Source of the DNA: Chaetoderma sp. LZ-2023a
Lineage: Eukaryota; Mollusca; Caudofoveata; Chaetodermatida; Chaetodermatidae
NCBI GenBank assembly: GCA_034401795.1
Contig: CM067372.1
Coordinates: 37,271,494-37,335,493 of the forward strand
Direction of reading: 5' to 3'
Length of the DNA: 64,000 nucleotides
Below the pieces are notes generated by a model, which saw only the letters and a list, made by a program, of their open reading frames with translations, did no database searches and had not been told where the DNA came from. Each line of letters starts with the position of its first letter. Position 1 is the first letter of the stretch. Position numbers and translations under genes: made by a program. Below, in pieces: positions 35,216 to 47,065 of the stretch.

Positions 35216-35948
35216 GAGAGAAAAACATTTTTTTAAACATATTTCAATATGAATGTTAAAAATATTAAACACATAGGCCTACATATCACAAAAAACACCA
35301 TATCTCTAAAGCCATATAAAGTCATTTTATTTAGTTCAACTTTCAATGATAATAAGTATGCAGTTAAACTCTCGAAAATATTTTTTTTAATAAACCAGAG
35401 GTGTATCCAATTATCCTGTCTGTATGTACACAGGGCCCCAAAATTGGCAGGTCAATTGCCCCAGGTATGCCAGGCTCGAGAAGTGATGATTTAGTTCCGA
35501 TCTAGTTTTTTCCGATTTGGTTTTGGGGCTCTCGCAAGTAATAATACCTAGCTCTGAAATTAGCCAAATGTGAAATGCCATCCCTAAATATGATGTCATC
35601 CATGTGCTTTCAAACCTACGCGTATGGTTAGGTCAGCTCGCTGAAATCAAGCTACTATTTGTGTATGGCTTAATAATGTGGTATAACCAAACGAAAAGCC
35701 ACTGTCTGTCACATAAATTCACTTCCATATCTTTCGTTAATGTAACTTTATTACTTATTAATGGATTGAGCTGAAATTGTACATTATGTTAAATTAAATC
35801 GTATAATTTGCTAAGATTTATTCATACTTAATTGAAATTTCAGATTTGCTAGCCTTGGTAAATGTTGCAAATGAAAAGTCTTTTAGTTGCAAAATGGCAA
35901 TCACATAATAAAGAAAAATGGGTGACCTCCTCCCAAGATCTGGGTGGA

Positions 35949-35965
35949 GGGGGGGGGGGGGGGGG
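35949..35965 (+). repeat. G17 homopolymer
   Basis: Seventeen consecutive G; the length is prone to sequencing error. Confidence 0.9.
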
Positions 35966-36345
35966 AATGCCCTGTGTAGTTATTTTAGTTCTCAAATCTT
36001 TATGATGAGTCACTCTTTTCTTTTGCAATATTTCAATACAGCCATTTAAATACATGCATGGTTCCACCTCATCCACTTCACACAGACCATCTCGTGTTGC
36101 CCACTGCCCCCACTCCACCCCACACTGACCGCACCCACACTGCCATACCCATTTACACAGATTCTCTCTAAGGCACCAATTATTATGATTTTCAGTGACA
36201 ATTGGCTATTTGAACATCTACTACTGGGGGCTGACCACCAGGAGCTTAGCGAGGCTATAATTTCAACATTTCAGAGAATCTAGGTCGCAGTTCAGTACCT
36301 TGAACTGCTGGAAGTCAGAGTTTCTTAACAACACCAGGTCACTAC

Positions 36346-36459
<114 letters not shown>

Positions 36460-36800
36460 ATACCATTTCAGTTCTTGTCCTTTGCGTTTCACGATCGTAG
36501 CAATTCCTTCTAATATAAGAAGTACGCATGGCAGGGCGAGTAACCAGTTAACGTCGCTTGCCCTCACATCAGCTGTTCTCCAGACAGTCACAAGGGCGTG
36601 ACATATGAATGTTATTCTGACCACAACTGTTTGAGCCACTGACCAGATGTCACGCAATCTAGATCTCTGCGGTAGCGGCATGTTTCAGTAAGTTCTCGTG
36701 TTCACCATATATAATCAATGTGTGAAAACGTTATATTTCAAACTTATTACGGCATTTTGATATAAAGGATATAGGCTACATCTTCAGAGTTTTACACCTT

Positions 36801-37081
36801 TCTGACCAATTAACTGTGAATTAATTGAAAGACGCCGCGTGATTGCCAGGGTTAGCAGCAGATCGTGGATGCCAGAGACAGCAACACGTTTTGCAACCCA
36901 GCTATCCGAATTCGAAATCACAAATGAATTTAACAAATGTTTTCTGGAATGTTTTGAGACTAATTTAACTGGGACAACTGCAACACATTCCATTCAAATT
37001 AGTCTGCAACATATTCTACAGATTATTTGCATGCTTGTCGTGAAATTGTGATTTCGAGATTAGAGGTGTGAATTGGTCAGA
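36801..37081. mobile_element. Related hairpin MITE (family B)
   Basis: Outer repeats TCTGACCAATT (36801-36811) and AATTGGTCAGA (37071-37081), and inner repeats TTCGAAATCACA (36911) and TTGTGATTTCGA (37046), are nested around a central hairpin (about 36942-37020). The hairpin rim GAATGTTTTGAGACTAATTT resembles family A, but its interior differs. Non-coding. Confidence 0.75.
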
Positions 37082-37111
37082 ATTTAAACACAAGCTAATA
37101 TTTCGTAATGG

Positions 37112-37508
37112 AATGGAGGAATCCAGTATCTCAGTCAACCATATGACGTCATAATAAACAGCGGCACATGTAGGCTGATGTCATAGCCAATTACGCCATG
37201 AATGATGTGATTATTCCCGTCATAAACGCGTAATAGTTTGTCACGTTGTACGAACAGTATGTCTTTACTATTTCATAAACATTCTGTTGAGTGTTTTGAA
37301 ACTAATTTGACTGGGCATTGCTGCTGCCATAGGAATAGGCAGCAACAGCACCCAGTCAAATTATTTTCAAGATATTCAACAGTTTACCCATATCATTTTC
37401 CGAAAATTGGGATTCAGGGAGTGCGGGCATCGATTGATCCCAACACTGGCAAAGCGTGTGTGGAGTTTAGCTAGAGATAGGTGGGGCAAATCTAAAACTG
37501 GATTCATT
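37112..37508 (+). mobile_element. Hairpin MITE family A, copy 4 (forward)
   Basis: Ends AATGGAGGAATCCAG and CTGGATTCATT. It contains TATGACGTCATAAT, a central hairpin (about 37285-37385) with a slightly enlarged loop (ATAGGAATAG), and CGATTGATCCCAACAC. It begins about 30 bp after the family B element. Confidence 0.82.
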
Positions 37509-38545
37509 CATTGGATAATTGTGCAGTGAAAAAACTGAAATTAATACTTAGCGATAACCAGCACATCCGTGACCTTTATCATGACCTTTGTCCAACTTCA
37601 AATAAACATCACTATGCTACATTAGCGTATGAATATAGAACGAGCTACATATGCCCAAAGTAATGGTCTAATACATTAACAAATCTTGTGACAACACACC
37701 CAGCAAAAGGTTAAAATACGACTCATATCAATGAACCCTTGCTGGTCAACATCTTTCAAGAATGTTGTGATTTTTGCACTTATATTTAGGCCTGCAAAAT
37801 AGCTTTCTATTCTCCTGCAAATACGCGTTCCTCAACACCACTACATATGCTAATTCTGGACGGCTTAATCACGGAATGGTTAATATGGTTAATGATCAAG
37901 AAATTGCAAGGGTTTGTTTAGCCAATATCCATTTGCATGTCGAGAAAATACGAGTCTGAAAATCCGGCTTGACCAGTATTGGGTTACGTTGACACAAGAG
38001 GTATTGATAGCCATACAATAAATAGCCTACTATTCTGCTTTCTAAACCTTTTCCGACATAATATTTACATTTATATCACTAACGCCAATTTAGTTCCTCC
38101 CCTATATGACCACACGCGTCTATGACCCTAACACATATGCGATTAGTACGGAAAAGAAAGGCTAGCTTTGTAATCTAACGTATCAACAGGCCTTTCGACG
38201 CTATAGTTACGTATGTAAAGGCCTACCAACGCCATCGTTGTCTTAGCAATAAATCAGTTCAGTTTCACGGTAGTCATAATGAGAGCAAATCCGAGCGTCC
38301 AGTGATTTCCCTAATGGAATGAGCCAATCAGTTCTAGGAACGATGATCTGACTAATTACGTCACGCGTATTGTGTTACGCGTCATACTGTCATGGTAATA
38401 TTGAAATAGTTATCCATGAGTAATTCACTTACATACATACCATGCATAAGTAATAATGCTTACACATTGCTTAGCGTTAATCAGCGAGCGTCAAGACGCA
38501 GCATCTAGCCGCTATGTCGCAGTACAGCTCATAAAAAAGTTAACA

Positions 38546-38712
38546 TGTTCCCAAAACAAAAATAGAAGTTTACATATTAGTTAATAAGAAACGTTCTGTT
38601 GAATATTTTGAACATAATGGGATTGGAAGACGCTGCTGCCTCAGGCAGCAATGTTTTCCAATCTAATTATGTTCAAAATATTCAACTGTACGTTTTATTT
38701 TGTTTTGGAACA
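38546..38712. mobile_element. Related fold-back element (family C)
   Basis: The outer arms TGTTCCCAAAACAAAAATA (38546) and TATTTTGTTTTGGAACA (38696-38712) enclose a central hairpin 38598-38686. The rim GTTGAATATTTTGAA is shared with family A, but the interior (CATAATGGGATTGGAA and its complement) is different. The apex GCTGCCTCAGGCAGC is similar to family A's. Confidence 0.85.
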
Positions 38713-38783
38713 TTTTACGTTATTTCTGAGTAGTACTGTAAGCAGCGACTAAGCACACGCATTGACCGGCGAGACGTCAATTG

Positions 38784-38925
38784 ACACACACGCACGCACG
38801 CACGCACGCACGCACGCGCCCGCGCGCACACACACACTAATTAGAAATAGTACAGGCATTTAATAACTCACTCACTCACTCACTCACTCACTAGAAACAG
38901 TACAGGCATTTAATAATTCATACTG
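38784..38925. repeat. (CACG)n, (ACTC)n and a ~50-bp direct duplication
   Basis: CACG repeats at about 38786-38838 are followed by two copies of AGAAA(T/C)AGTACAGGCATTTAATAA (38842 and 38893), separated by an ACTC run. Confidence 0.9.
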
Positions 38926-39129
38926 AAAGGGAGATAATATTAGAGCAAAAGCAGGAATAGCCTTTAGCGTACTGGATGACCGTCCACCCACGTTCACGTG
39001 TTTGCTTTATATCGTAAGCTACGTACATCCCCACCCACCCTCTCAGCCAAATCATAATAAACAACCAGTAAGCAAGTGGCGACGTTATATAATCTAGTGT
39101 CGCTGGCAGGTGGTTTCTTTCAAAGCACG

Positions 39130-39287
39130 GCTCAGAAATACCTTTAAACTTTCCACATTAAAATAAAATGCAGCAAAGTCTTCCAATGTTCAATTTATTA
39201 GATATTCTACAGAACATTTCTTACTAACTAACATGTTTCTCTTTTTGTTTTAGAAACATACTAACTTATTTCTGAGCTGCATTTTAT
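39130..39287. repeat. Paired inverted repeats
   Basis: GCTCAGAAATA (39130-39140) pairs with 39267-39277, and ATAAAATGCAGC (39163-39174) pairs with 39276-39287. The second pair is displaced outward on the right side, so the two stems cannot nest perfectly. It is probably a decayed fold-back element. Confidence 0.7.
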
Positions 39288-39994
39288 ATGCATTGTTTGA
39301 TGTTTGAAGCAATGTAATATTCTCCATTTTGGATTCCTCTAATACTGCTAATATTAACTAGGCATGTATGCTTGCTCGTATACTGCATTGGCAACACTAA
39401 TCTAAATTATCATGAAGCGGCAAGTACAATGGATTGGGGAAGGTTTGGCCGTGTCTATCCATTTATCAACCAATCGTCTTGCAGTTACTGATATGGCACG
39501 CGAATCGTCCAGAAAATAGCCTCGAGTGCCCACATAAAGAAGAGCTGTAGATTTGCCATGCGCACTTGACAACGAAAACGCGTATGTTATTCACTTGTTG
39601 TTTATAAATTTATCAGACGAAGGCAATCGGTGTATTCTTTGGTTCAAATTTATCAGTTGTTATTCTGTGTGGTAATACATTTGAGTATTGCTGGGTACAT
39701 ATTCTCCAACTATCCTGTGCTGGAGATCCGTTTAATGTCTTGTCGGTAAAGATGTGCGCCATCTATTACATCTGTCAATGGGCCAGAGCTGTTGGTTGGT
39801 ACCAAAAGGTGGTATCAAAAGATGGCACTGAAAGTGGATGACAGGCCAATGTAAGAAATGCATGCTGGACATTTTAAATGTTAAACGGAATTTTTAAGCT
39901 TAGATCTATATACGGATTCTGATTTAACATCCTGTTCAATGGTATTATGATAAATATGTACGATCTCTTGATACTAGTAGCTATGTATGGCTGA

Positions 39995-40145
39995 GGCGCA
40001 CTTCCGCTCGACGAATAGCTGGTAGCTGGGCGGCACAACACCGAAGCACACCATCGGTACGATAGTTCGAGCGCCGCCACTCGCCCGCGTTCGCTCGCGC
40101 ACCTGGCCGACCGAGACCACGGTCCGCACGCACACGCCCATCATC
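39995..40145. promoter_or_regulatory. Short CpG-rich patch
   Basis: About 150 bp with dense CG dinucleotides (for example CGAGCGCCGCCACTCGCCCG) in an A+T-rich setting. It may be a small unmethylated promoter-like island or an exon remnant. No TATA box or recognised gene is next to it. Confidence 0.35.
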
Positions 40146-40612
40146 TATGTGAAAAAGTATGAATTGAAGAAACATGTCTGTGCACGCCCAGTTATGGACA
40201 CATATAAGATTTAGGATTTGCTTTGTCCATCTGTATGGCCACCCGTTTAGTTAGTCTTCCATCATTCCTTCATGCAAAGACTCCATGCACAAGTGGGTTG
40301 ACCGATACAGAATATTTGATAGCCCTCTCGTGTGTGTCATGTGGACCATCGGCATCCTTACTGCCATTGACCTGAATATAAAATCCAATTTGTATGGTAA
40401 GAATCTATCATTAAAACTGGTAAGGGGAAATAATATATCAGAACATATATTGCTACCAGATGCTACACACTAATGCGACCTGTTAATGCAGAGTGTGTAG
40501 CACAAGCATTGCCAAACATATACACATTGAATTGCCTTTGCTGAGTGAATGTGATACGGCTAAGCAGAAAATCAGCTCATAGATGGGATTTAACAAGTTT
40601 ACAAACAGTTAT

Positions 40613-41002
40613 AATGAACCTTTCCAGTTTTATCTAAGCCCCGCCCATCACTAGTTAATTTCCGCCCACACCTCGATCGTGTTGGGATCGATCGATCCCT
40701 GAACCTCTTGACTATCAATTTTCAGAAAACTATACAGGGAAACCTGTAGAAAATTTCGAAACTAATTTGACTGGGTGCTGTTGCTGCCTATGGTAGCAAC
40801 AGCGCCCAGTCAAATTAGCCTCAAAATATTCAACATAATGTTTATTAAATGATAAAGACATGCAATTCATAAAACGTGTCGGACTATTAATCGTTAAAGA
40901 CGGACAATATAGACTCATTCATGACGTCATGGATTTCACGTCAGCCCACACGTCACGTAGTTGATTATGACGTCATAATGTGATTGAATGAGGAAATGGA
41001 TT
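40613..41002 (-). mobile_element. Hairpin MITE family A, copy 5 (reverse)
   Basis: Starts AATGAACCTTTCCAG and ends AGGAAATGGATT. It contains the perfect 16-bp palindrome GGGATCGATCGATCCC, a complete central hairpin (about 40755-40833), CATGACGTCATGG and TATGACGTCATAAT. Confidence 0.87.
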
Positions 41003-41289
41003 CATGATGAATTGGTTTCATGAAAACTATCAGTTCTCGAACAACTGGCATGCCAACTGTTCATCAAATACTGACAAGCCAAGACAATTGAACTTCCCGC
41101 AATTATATGATTTCGGCACTCTATACAAAGGCCTCCGTGAATTTTTGTGGAACAATGCTAAGTAAGTATGTGATCTGATCGTAAAAGATTGACGTGCATG
41201 CATTCCTCACAATTTCCAACCCTCTCTCTATCATGGACCGTGATTCGGTGAAACAGGTCTCGTGGATATAGCAGTGAACATTGGTGTAA

Positions 41290-41540
41290 TTGCATCAATG
41301 TCTCATCCTCATCGCTTGGATAATAGTCAGCAATATAACCATTGATGGGAGAGGTATCAGCCATCGTGAACTAGCAACATTCGACATTCAGATGGATGAA
41401 ACAGATGTCCAATCCGTTGTTGACCTACTTGAAAACAATATGAGTGATTCTTTCGATGTAAGTGATTGTACTCTACGGAGTATATTGTCAGTTATTTCTG
41501 GTTCACTAGATGAATTAAAACCATTCAGGCGATGAAAATG
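41290..41540 (+). pseudogene. Fragment of the same multicopy protein family as at 26 kb
   Basis: An open frame reads ISHRELATFDIQMDETDVQS, then VVDLLENNMSDSFD and LSVISGSLDELKPFRR. In the family I recall, a block 'L..F.IQMD.TDV..VV.LLEN.W.NPF' precedes the C-terminal part seen at 26-27 kb. Because it lies 15 kb downstream on the same strand and comes from an earlier part of the protein, it is a separate copy. The flanking sequence to 41930 has no clear continuation. The assignment is from motif memory. Confidence 0.4.
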
Positions 41541-41945
41541 ATGAAACCCACCAACAAGGTAATTGTGCTCAATGCAAACCATTGTTTACTACTGATATCC
41601 AGGAGATATGAACAAGGTACTGGAACACCAAATAGCGTTCTTGCATTTGTCTGTGACAAATTGTGATGGAATTGTAAGCAAAGACAACGTAGCCCTGACC
41701 TGACACATTGAGAAGCAAGTTACATCAGAAAGGCAGGTTGACTTGTTCAGAGACTACACAGCAGGAGTGAAAATTATGACATGTCATAAAGAAAGGCGAT
41801 GCCCCTTCTACCATGTTCATCCACAGAAGGTATGTCTCCTTTCTCTGCCGAGGACTTGCACGCATGACAGGAACAACTTGGCAATAGTGTGCTGTATTTG
41901 GCATAAATCCATGGAACATGTTCTGTAAAGAGCAGCACGGGATGC

Positions 41946-43509
41946 ATGCCACGTATGTTCTTACTCCTACATAGTAGACATGTCGAATGCCACGTATGTT
42001 CTTACTCCTACATAGTAGACATGTCGCATGCCACGTATGTTCTTACTCCTACATAGTAGACATGCCGCATGCCACGTATGTTCTTACTCCTACATAGTAG
42101 ACATGCTGCATGCCACGTATGTTCTTACTCCTACATAGTAGACATGATGCACGCCACGTATGTTCTTACTCCTACATAGTAGACATGCCGCATGCCACGT
42201 TTGTTCTTATTCCTGCATAGTAGACATGCTGGATGCCACGTATGTTCTTACTACTGCATTGTAGACATGCCGCATGTCACGTATGTTCTTACTCCTGCAT
42301 AGTAGACATGCTGCATGCCACGTATGTTCTTACTCCTGCATAGTAGACATGCTGCATGCTACGTATGTTCTTATTCCTGCATAGCAGACATGCTGGATGC
42401 CACGTATGTTCGTACTACTGCATAGTAGACATGCCGCATGCCACGTATGTTCTTACTCCTACATAGTAGACATGCCGCATGCTACGTATGTTCTTATTCC
42501 TGCATAGCAGACATGCTGGATGCCACGTATGTTCTTACTACTGCATAGTAGACATGCCGCATGCCACGTATGTTCTTACTCCTACATAGTAGACATGCTG
42601 CATGCCACGTATGTTCTTACTCCTGCATAGTAGACATGCTGCATGCCACGTATGTTCTTACTCCTGCATAGTAGACATGTTGCATGCCACGTATGTTCTT
42701 ACTCCTACATAGTAGACATGCTGGATGCCACGTATGTTCTTACTACTGCATAGTAGACATGCCGCATGTCACGTATGTTCTTACTCCTGCATAGTAGACA
42801 TGCTGCATGCCACGTATGTTCTTACTCCTGCATAGTAGACATGCTGCATGCTACGTATGTTCTTATTCCTGCATAACAGACATGCTGGATGCCACGTATG
42901 TTCTTACTACTGCATAGTAGACATGCCGCATGCCACGTATGTTCTTACTCCTACATAGTAGACATGATGCACGCCACGTATATTCTTACCCCTACATAGT
43001 AGACATGCCGCATGCCACGTATGTTCTTATTCCTGCATAGTAGACATGCTGGATGCCACGTATGTTCTTACTACTGCATAGTAGACATGCCGCATGTCAC
43101 GTATGTTCTTACTCCTGCATAGTAGACATGCTGCATGCCACGTATGTTCTTACTCCTGCATAGTAGGCATGCTGCATGCTACGTATGTTCTTATTCCCGC
43201 ATAGTAGACATGCTGGATGCCACGTATGTTCTTACTACTGCATAGTAGACATGCCGCATGTCACGTATGTTCTTACTCCTGCATAGTAGACATGCTGCAT
43301 GCCACGTATGTTCTTACTCCTGCATAGTAGACATGCCGCATGTCACGTATGTTCTTACTCCTGCATAGTAGACATGCTGGATGCCACGTATGTTCTTACT
43401 ACTGCATAGTAGACATGCTGGATGCCACGTATGCTCTTACTCCAGCATAGTAGACACGCTGCATGCCACGTATGTTCTTACTCCTGCATAGTAGATATGC
43501 TGCAGACTC
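41946..43509 (+). repeat. 41-bp minisatellite, 38 copies, with higher-order structure
   Basis: The unit ACGTATGTTCTTACTCCTRC, then ATAGTAGACATGCYGCATGCC, counts 38 times with no length variation. Variant positions are CTCCTAC, CTCCTGC, ATTCCTGC or CTACTGC in the middle, and GCATGCC, GGATGCC, GCATGTC or GCATGCT at the end. These variants recur in a fixed order of four or five units in several places, so groups of units were duplicated together. No coding role. Confidence 0.98.
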
Positions 43510-44512
43510 TGGAAACACATAATAATAATAGTAGAGAACACAACTGCGCTGATCCAATGCTTACCCGTCGCTAGCAAAATCCATTGCGACATCTACATGC
43601 TTCATGTGTCAAAGAATAGGACTATACTGATCAATATCTCCAAATCAGTGCCTATTTTGTGAAATAATGTGTGGCTATTTTGTGAAATAATGTGGACACT
43701 TCATTCTTGGATTTACATTCATCACTGTGTGTGATGTGATGGGCATTTTCTTGGCGAGGGAACCTCAACGGATGTATGCTCATGCACCTGTATCAAGGAT
43801 TGCAATGCACCTTCGCATAAATGGTAGAGCAATGACACTTGCCACATCGTGGTTTTAAGTCTTTCTAGTAGTTCTATTTGTCATGTAAATAAACTACATG
43901 TATGCGATCAGCTGTGGTGTGGAAATAAATAGATAGTGGAACCTGGGCAGCTTTCTCCATGTGGGAACGTGGGAAATTGACTTCCAAATGCCGAGGTTTT
44001 CTAAGATAAATTACTAATAAATTAATATTAATACAACATGGTTTCCTGTAGATGATATTTAATAATAATTATTGAAATAATTTTGATTTCCTTCTTCGTA
44101 ATGAGAACACAGTCTGTTTATAAGTTATGAAATATTAAGTGTTTTAATAATAAAATGGCATATATCCAGAATGCAAACAAGCAAAATACATAAACACAAG
44201 CAGTTTCAGTTGCTTTCTAAATGGATCGGTTGCTGTTGATACTGTTCGATAGTTTAAATTCTTGATTAATCATGTGACCGTGGGAACACCATTATCTCAA
44301 TTTCATTAAGCTCTTAGTTTTTTAAAGCTAATTCTGGTGGAAGCGATATACAGCAATATCCATTGATTCCATTAGTTTCAATATACTGTAATTTAGCAAA
44401 CTATATTTTGGACCATAAAGAAATTGATTCTCCTTTTAGGCTTGAAATAGTTACGGTTAAATCTGTTGGGTGGTGTCACTACTTACGCAATGCTATAATA
44501 TCTGTTGTTATC
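43510..44512. other. Gene-free interval
   Basis: Only short frames and A+T-rich sequence are seen. GTGGCTATTTTGTGAAATAATGTGG is preceded by a near copy of its second half (43655 and 43675), a small duplication. Confidence 0.6.
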
Positions 44513-44844
44513 AATGGACTGTTCGAAGTTTATCCATCCATCATATGACATCACAATCAATGACGTCATGAATAACGTAGATAAGTACGTCACGAACGCA
44601 TAGTTGAAGACGGACTATGCGTTATTGTACGAATTTTATGTCTTTACTATTTAATGAATATCCTGTTGAATATTTTGAAACTAATTTGACTGGGCGCTGT
44701 TGCTGACATATTTAACAACTTAACTGTATAGTTTTCAGGAAATTGATAGTCAGGGCATTCGGGGATCGATCAATCCCAACACGGCGTGTGGTTCGAGCTT
44801 GGCTAGAGGTGGGCAGGGCATAGCTAAAACTGGAAAGGTCCATT
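44513..44844 (+). mobile_element. Hairpin MITE family A, copy 6 (forward, one hairpin arm lost)
   Basis: Begins AATGGACTGTTCGAAG and ends CTGGAAAGGTCCATT. The left hairpin arm is intact to GGCGCTGTTGCTG, but almost all of the right arm is missing. The rest of the element is normal, including CGATCAATCCCAACACGG. Confidence 0.85.
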
Positions 44845-45291
44845 CACTTATGAAATGATGGTATTTCTTGCAACATGTACAATGATCAACAATTACGTCT
44901 TTCATCCTTCAAAATCCCAGTATGTCAACCATAACCCTTTCAACCACGAACTGCATATATCACAATTTCAAGACAAGCAGACAGGATGAGATAGCATATC
45001 AGTTGATTGTGTTGAAACCAGCATATTGGAATTAATTCTATAAGTTAAAACAAAATATACACAACACCGTAATGAGTTTAGCCAATTTAGTCTATGGGGT
45101 TGAAAGCATCACTACACTGATAATGATAAACAGTTGTGTATTTCTAAATTAATTTGAGCTGAAGCTGTTGCTGGCATTAAGCAACGGTAACTTATGATTA
45201 CAGGTAAGTAATTTTCAGAATATTAGGAAATTATTCTTCCTCCAAAAATCCGGCGCCTGGCCAATATATTACTTTGCTGGGAAATAAACCA

Positions 45292-45575
45292 ACGCCCAAA
45301 CAAGCGACACGCCCAAACAAGCGACACGCCCAAACAAGCGACAGGCCAGGAAACTATATGGATATGCAGCAGCTTGGTCAAGAACCTCAACAAAGCCAGC
45401 GTCTCATAGCAGTAATAACAACAGCAGCAGCGGCATCATCATCACCACCGCAACAATCACCATCAACGTCATCAACACCAACACCAACACTAATACCAAC
45501 ACCAACAACAATACCAACACCAATAGCAACACAAACACCAGTACAACATCAGTACCAACACCAATACCAGTACAC

Positions 45576-45620
<45 letters not shown>

Positions 45621-45780
45621 CCGCAGCCACCGCCATCATCATCACCGCAACTACTACCACCAACATCAACACCTCCCTTACCACCATCTTCACAACCACT
45701 ATCACCACAATGATCATCATCCTCAGCATCTCACCACCATCATCATCATCATCATCATCATCATAATTACCACCACCATA
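45292..45780. repeat. 18-bp repeats followed by imperfect trinucleotide repeats
   Basis: CGCCCAAACAAGCGACAC is repeated three times (45292-45345). CAA/CAG/CAC/ATC triplets follow (about 45410-45780), including a pure CAT run at 45573-45622. A 173-codon frame across it is low-complexity (Gln, Pro, Thr, then His) and not counted as a gene. Confidence 0.9.
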
Positions 45781-46193
45781 GGCGTCGTCATTTAAAACAA
45801 TTTTATCTTCAACCGGTCAGTGACTCACATCCATTTAAGCCAGAATTTCTGGTCAGTGGAATGGTTTTATGCAAATGTTTAACTTGGGAAGGCATCAGTT
45901 ACGTTTATGCAACCAAGAGTAATCGGTTTTTCCGTTTTGTCACATTGTATTTTGGGGCAATTTTCGGCATTTTCCAGATTTTTTCGGATCTCGCCCGAAA
46001 TTGTGGAATCTTAATGTACTGGTATGCCCTTCCCTGTGTTGAAATCTGAACCAAATCGGGCCCGTAGCTTCCACGATATCCATAATTTGTTCAATCCGTA
46101 TTCCGGGTCTATTATCCGGATCAATGACAAAGTCTGCAAGTTCCTTTGGTGTATGAAAATTTGAAACACCCGGATCAGCCGTTTTTAGACACA

Positions 46194-46345
46194 GCTATGG
46201 ACTGACAGACATACAGACAGACAGGCGGATATGTGGGCAGGCAGGCAGGCAGGCATGCACGCATGCAGGTAGGCTGGCACGCGAGCGGGTGGGCAGGCAG
46301 GCAGGCAGGCAGACAGACAAACTGACAGACAGGCAGCTGAATACA
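46194..46345. repeat. GACA/GGCA tetranucleotide repeats
   Basis: Imperfect runs of ACAG, GGCA and CAGG tetranucleotides, with interspersed GCATGCA segments. Confidence 0.9.
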
Positions 46346-46704
46346 ATAGCTTTCTCCCCTTATAAGGCGAGGATAATTGATATGAAATCAAGCGATGGCT
46401 CTTTGTGGGAGCGTATTATTGTCAATCAAATGGTCTCTCCGCAGCTTTCAAAGAGATGTCAGTAATGAATCAAATGAGATCGATAAAGTAATAAGAGCAT
46501 TGGATAAGTTGTTTCATGAAATTAAAATTCTTGTGCAATTTATCACGATGAATGGTTTCGATACGGGTCATATCGTGTGCAGGCTCTATCAAGCATGATG
46601 ACATCACGATGCCTCTTATTATTCCAGTACCAAATTATCACATGACGCATATAAAACAATTCTCACACCGATGAGCTTCAGCGTAAACAAGATGGATACC
46701 ACTT

Positions 46705-47065
46705 GATGGACCTTTCCATTTTAGCTATGCCCACATCCATCTCTTTTTAAGCTCCGCCCACACCTCGTCCGTGTTGGGATCGAGCGATCTCTGAACTTCC
46801 TGACTATCGATTTCCAGAAAACTATACAGATAAGCTGTTAAATATTTTGAATGCCATGGTAGCAACAGTGCCCAGTCAAATTAGTTTCAAAATATTCAAC
46901 AGAATGTTTATTAAATAGCAAACACATACAATTCGTATAACGCGCCGGCCTATTAAGCGTTAAAGACTGGCTTTATCGAATCATTCATAACGTCCTGATT
47001 GTGACTTAAGCATATGCGTCGTGTAGTTGATTATGACGTCATATGATTGAGTGAGGAAATGGATT
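46705..47065 (-). mobile_element. Hairpin MITE family A, copy 7 (reverse, hairpin partly deleted)
   Basis: Starts GATGGACCTTTCCA and ends AGGAAATGGATT. Most of one hairpin arm between TATTTTGAA and GGTAGCAACAG is missing. It holds GC-box-like and TATGACGTCATA sites. Confidence 0.85.

Noticed and set aside
41946-43509. Possible CRISPR array (regular repeats)
   Set aside because: There are no unique spacers; units are head-to-tail 41-bp copies in animal DNA, hence a minisatellite.
45274-45795. 173-codon Gln/Pro/Thr/His-rich frame that looks like a transcription-factor low-complexity region
   Set aside because: Composed of 18-bp and trinucleotide repeats with no folded domain on either side.
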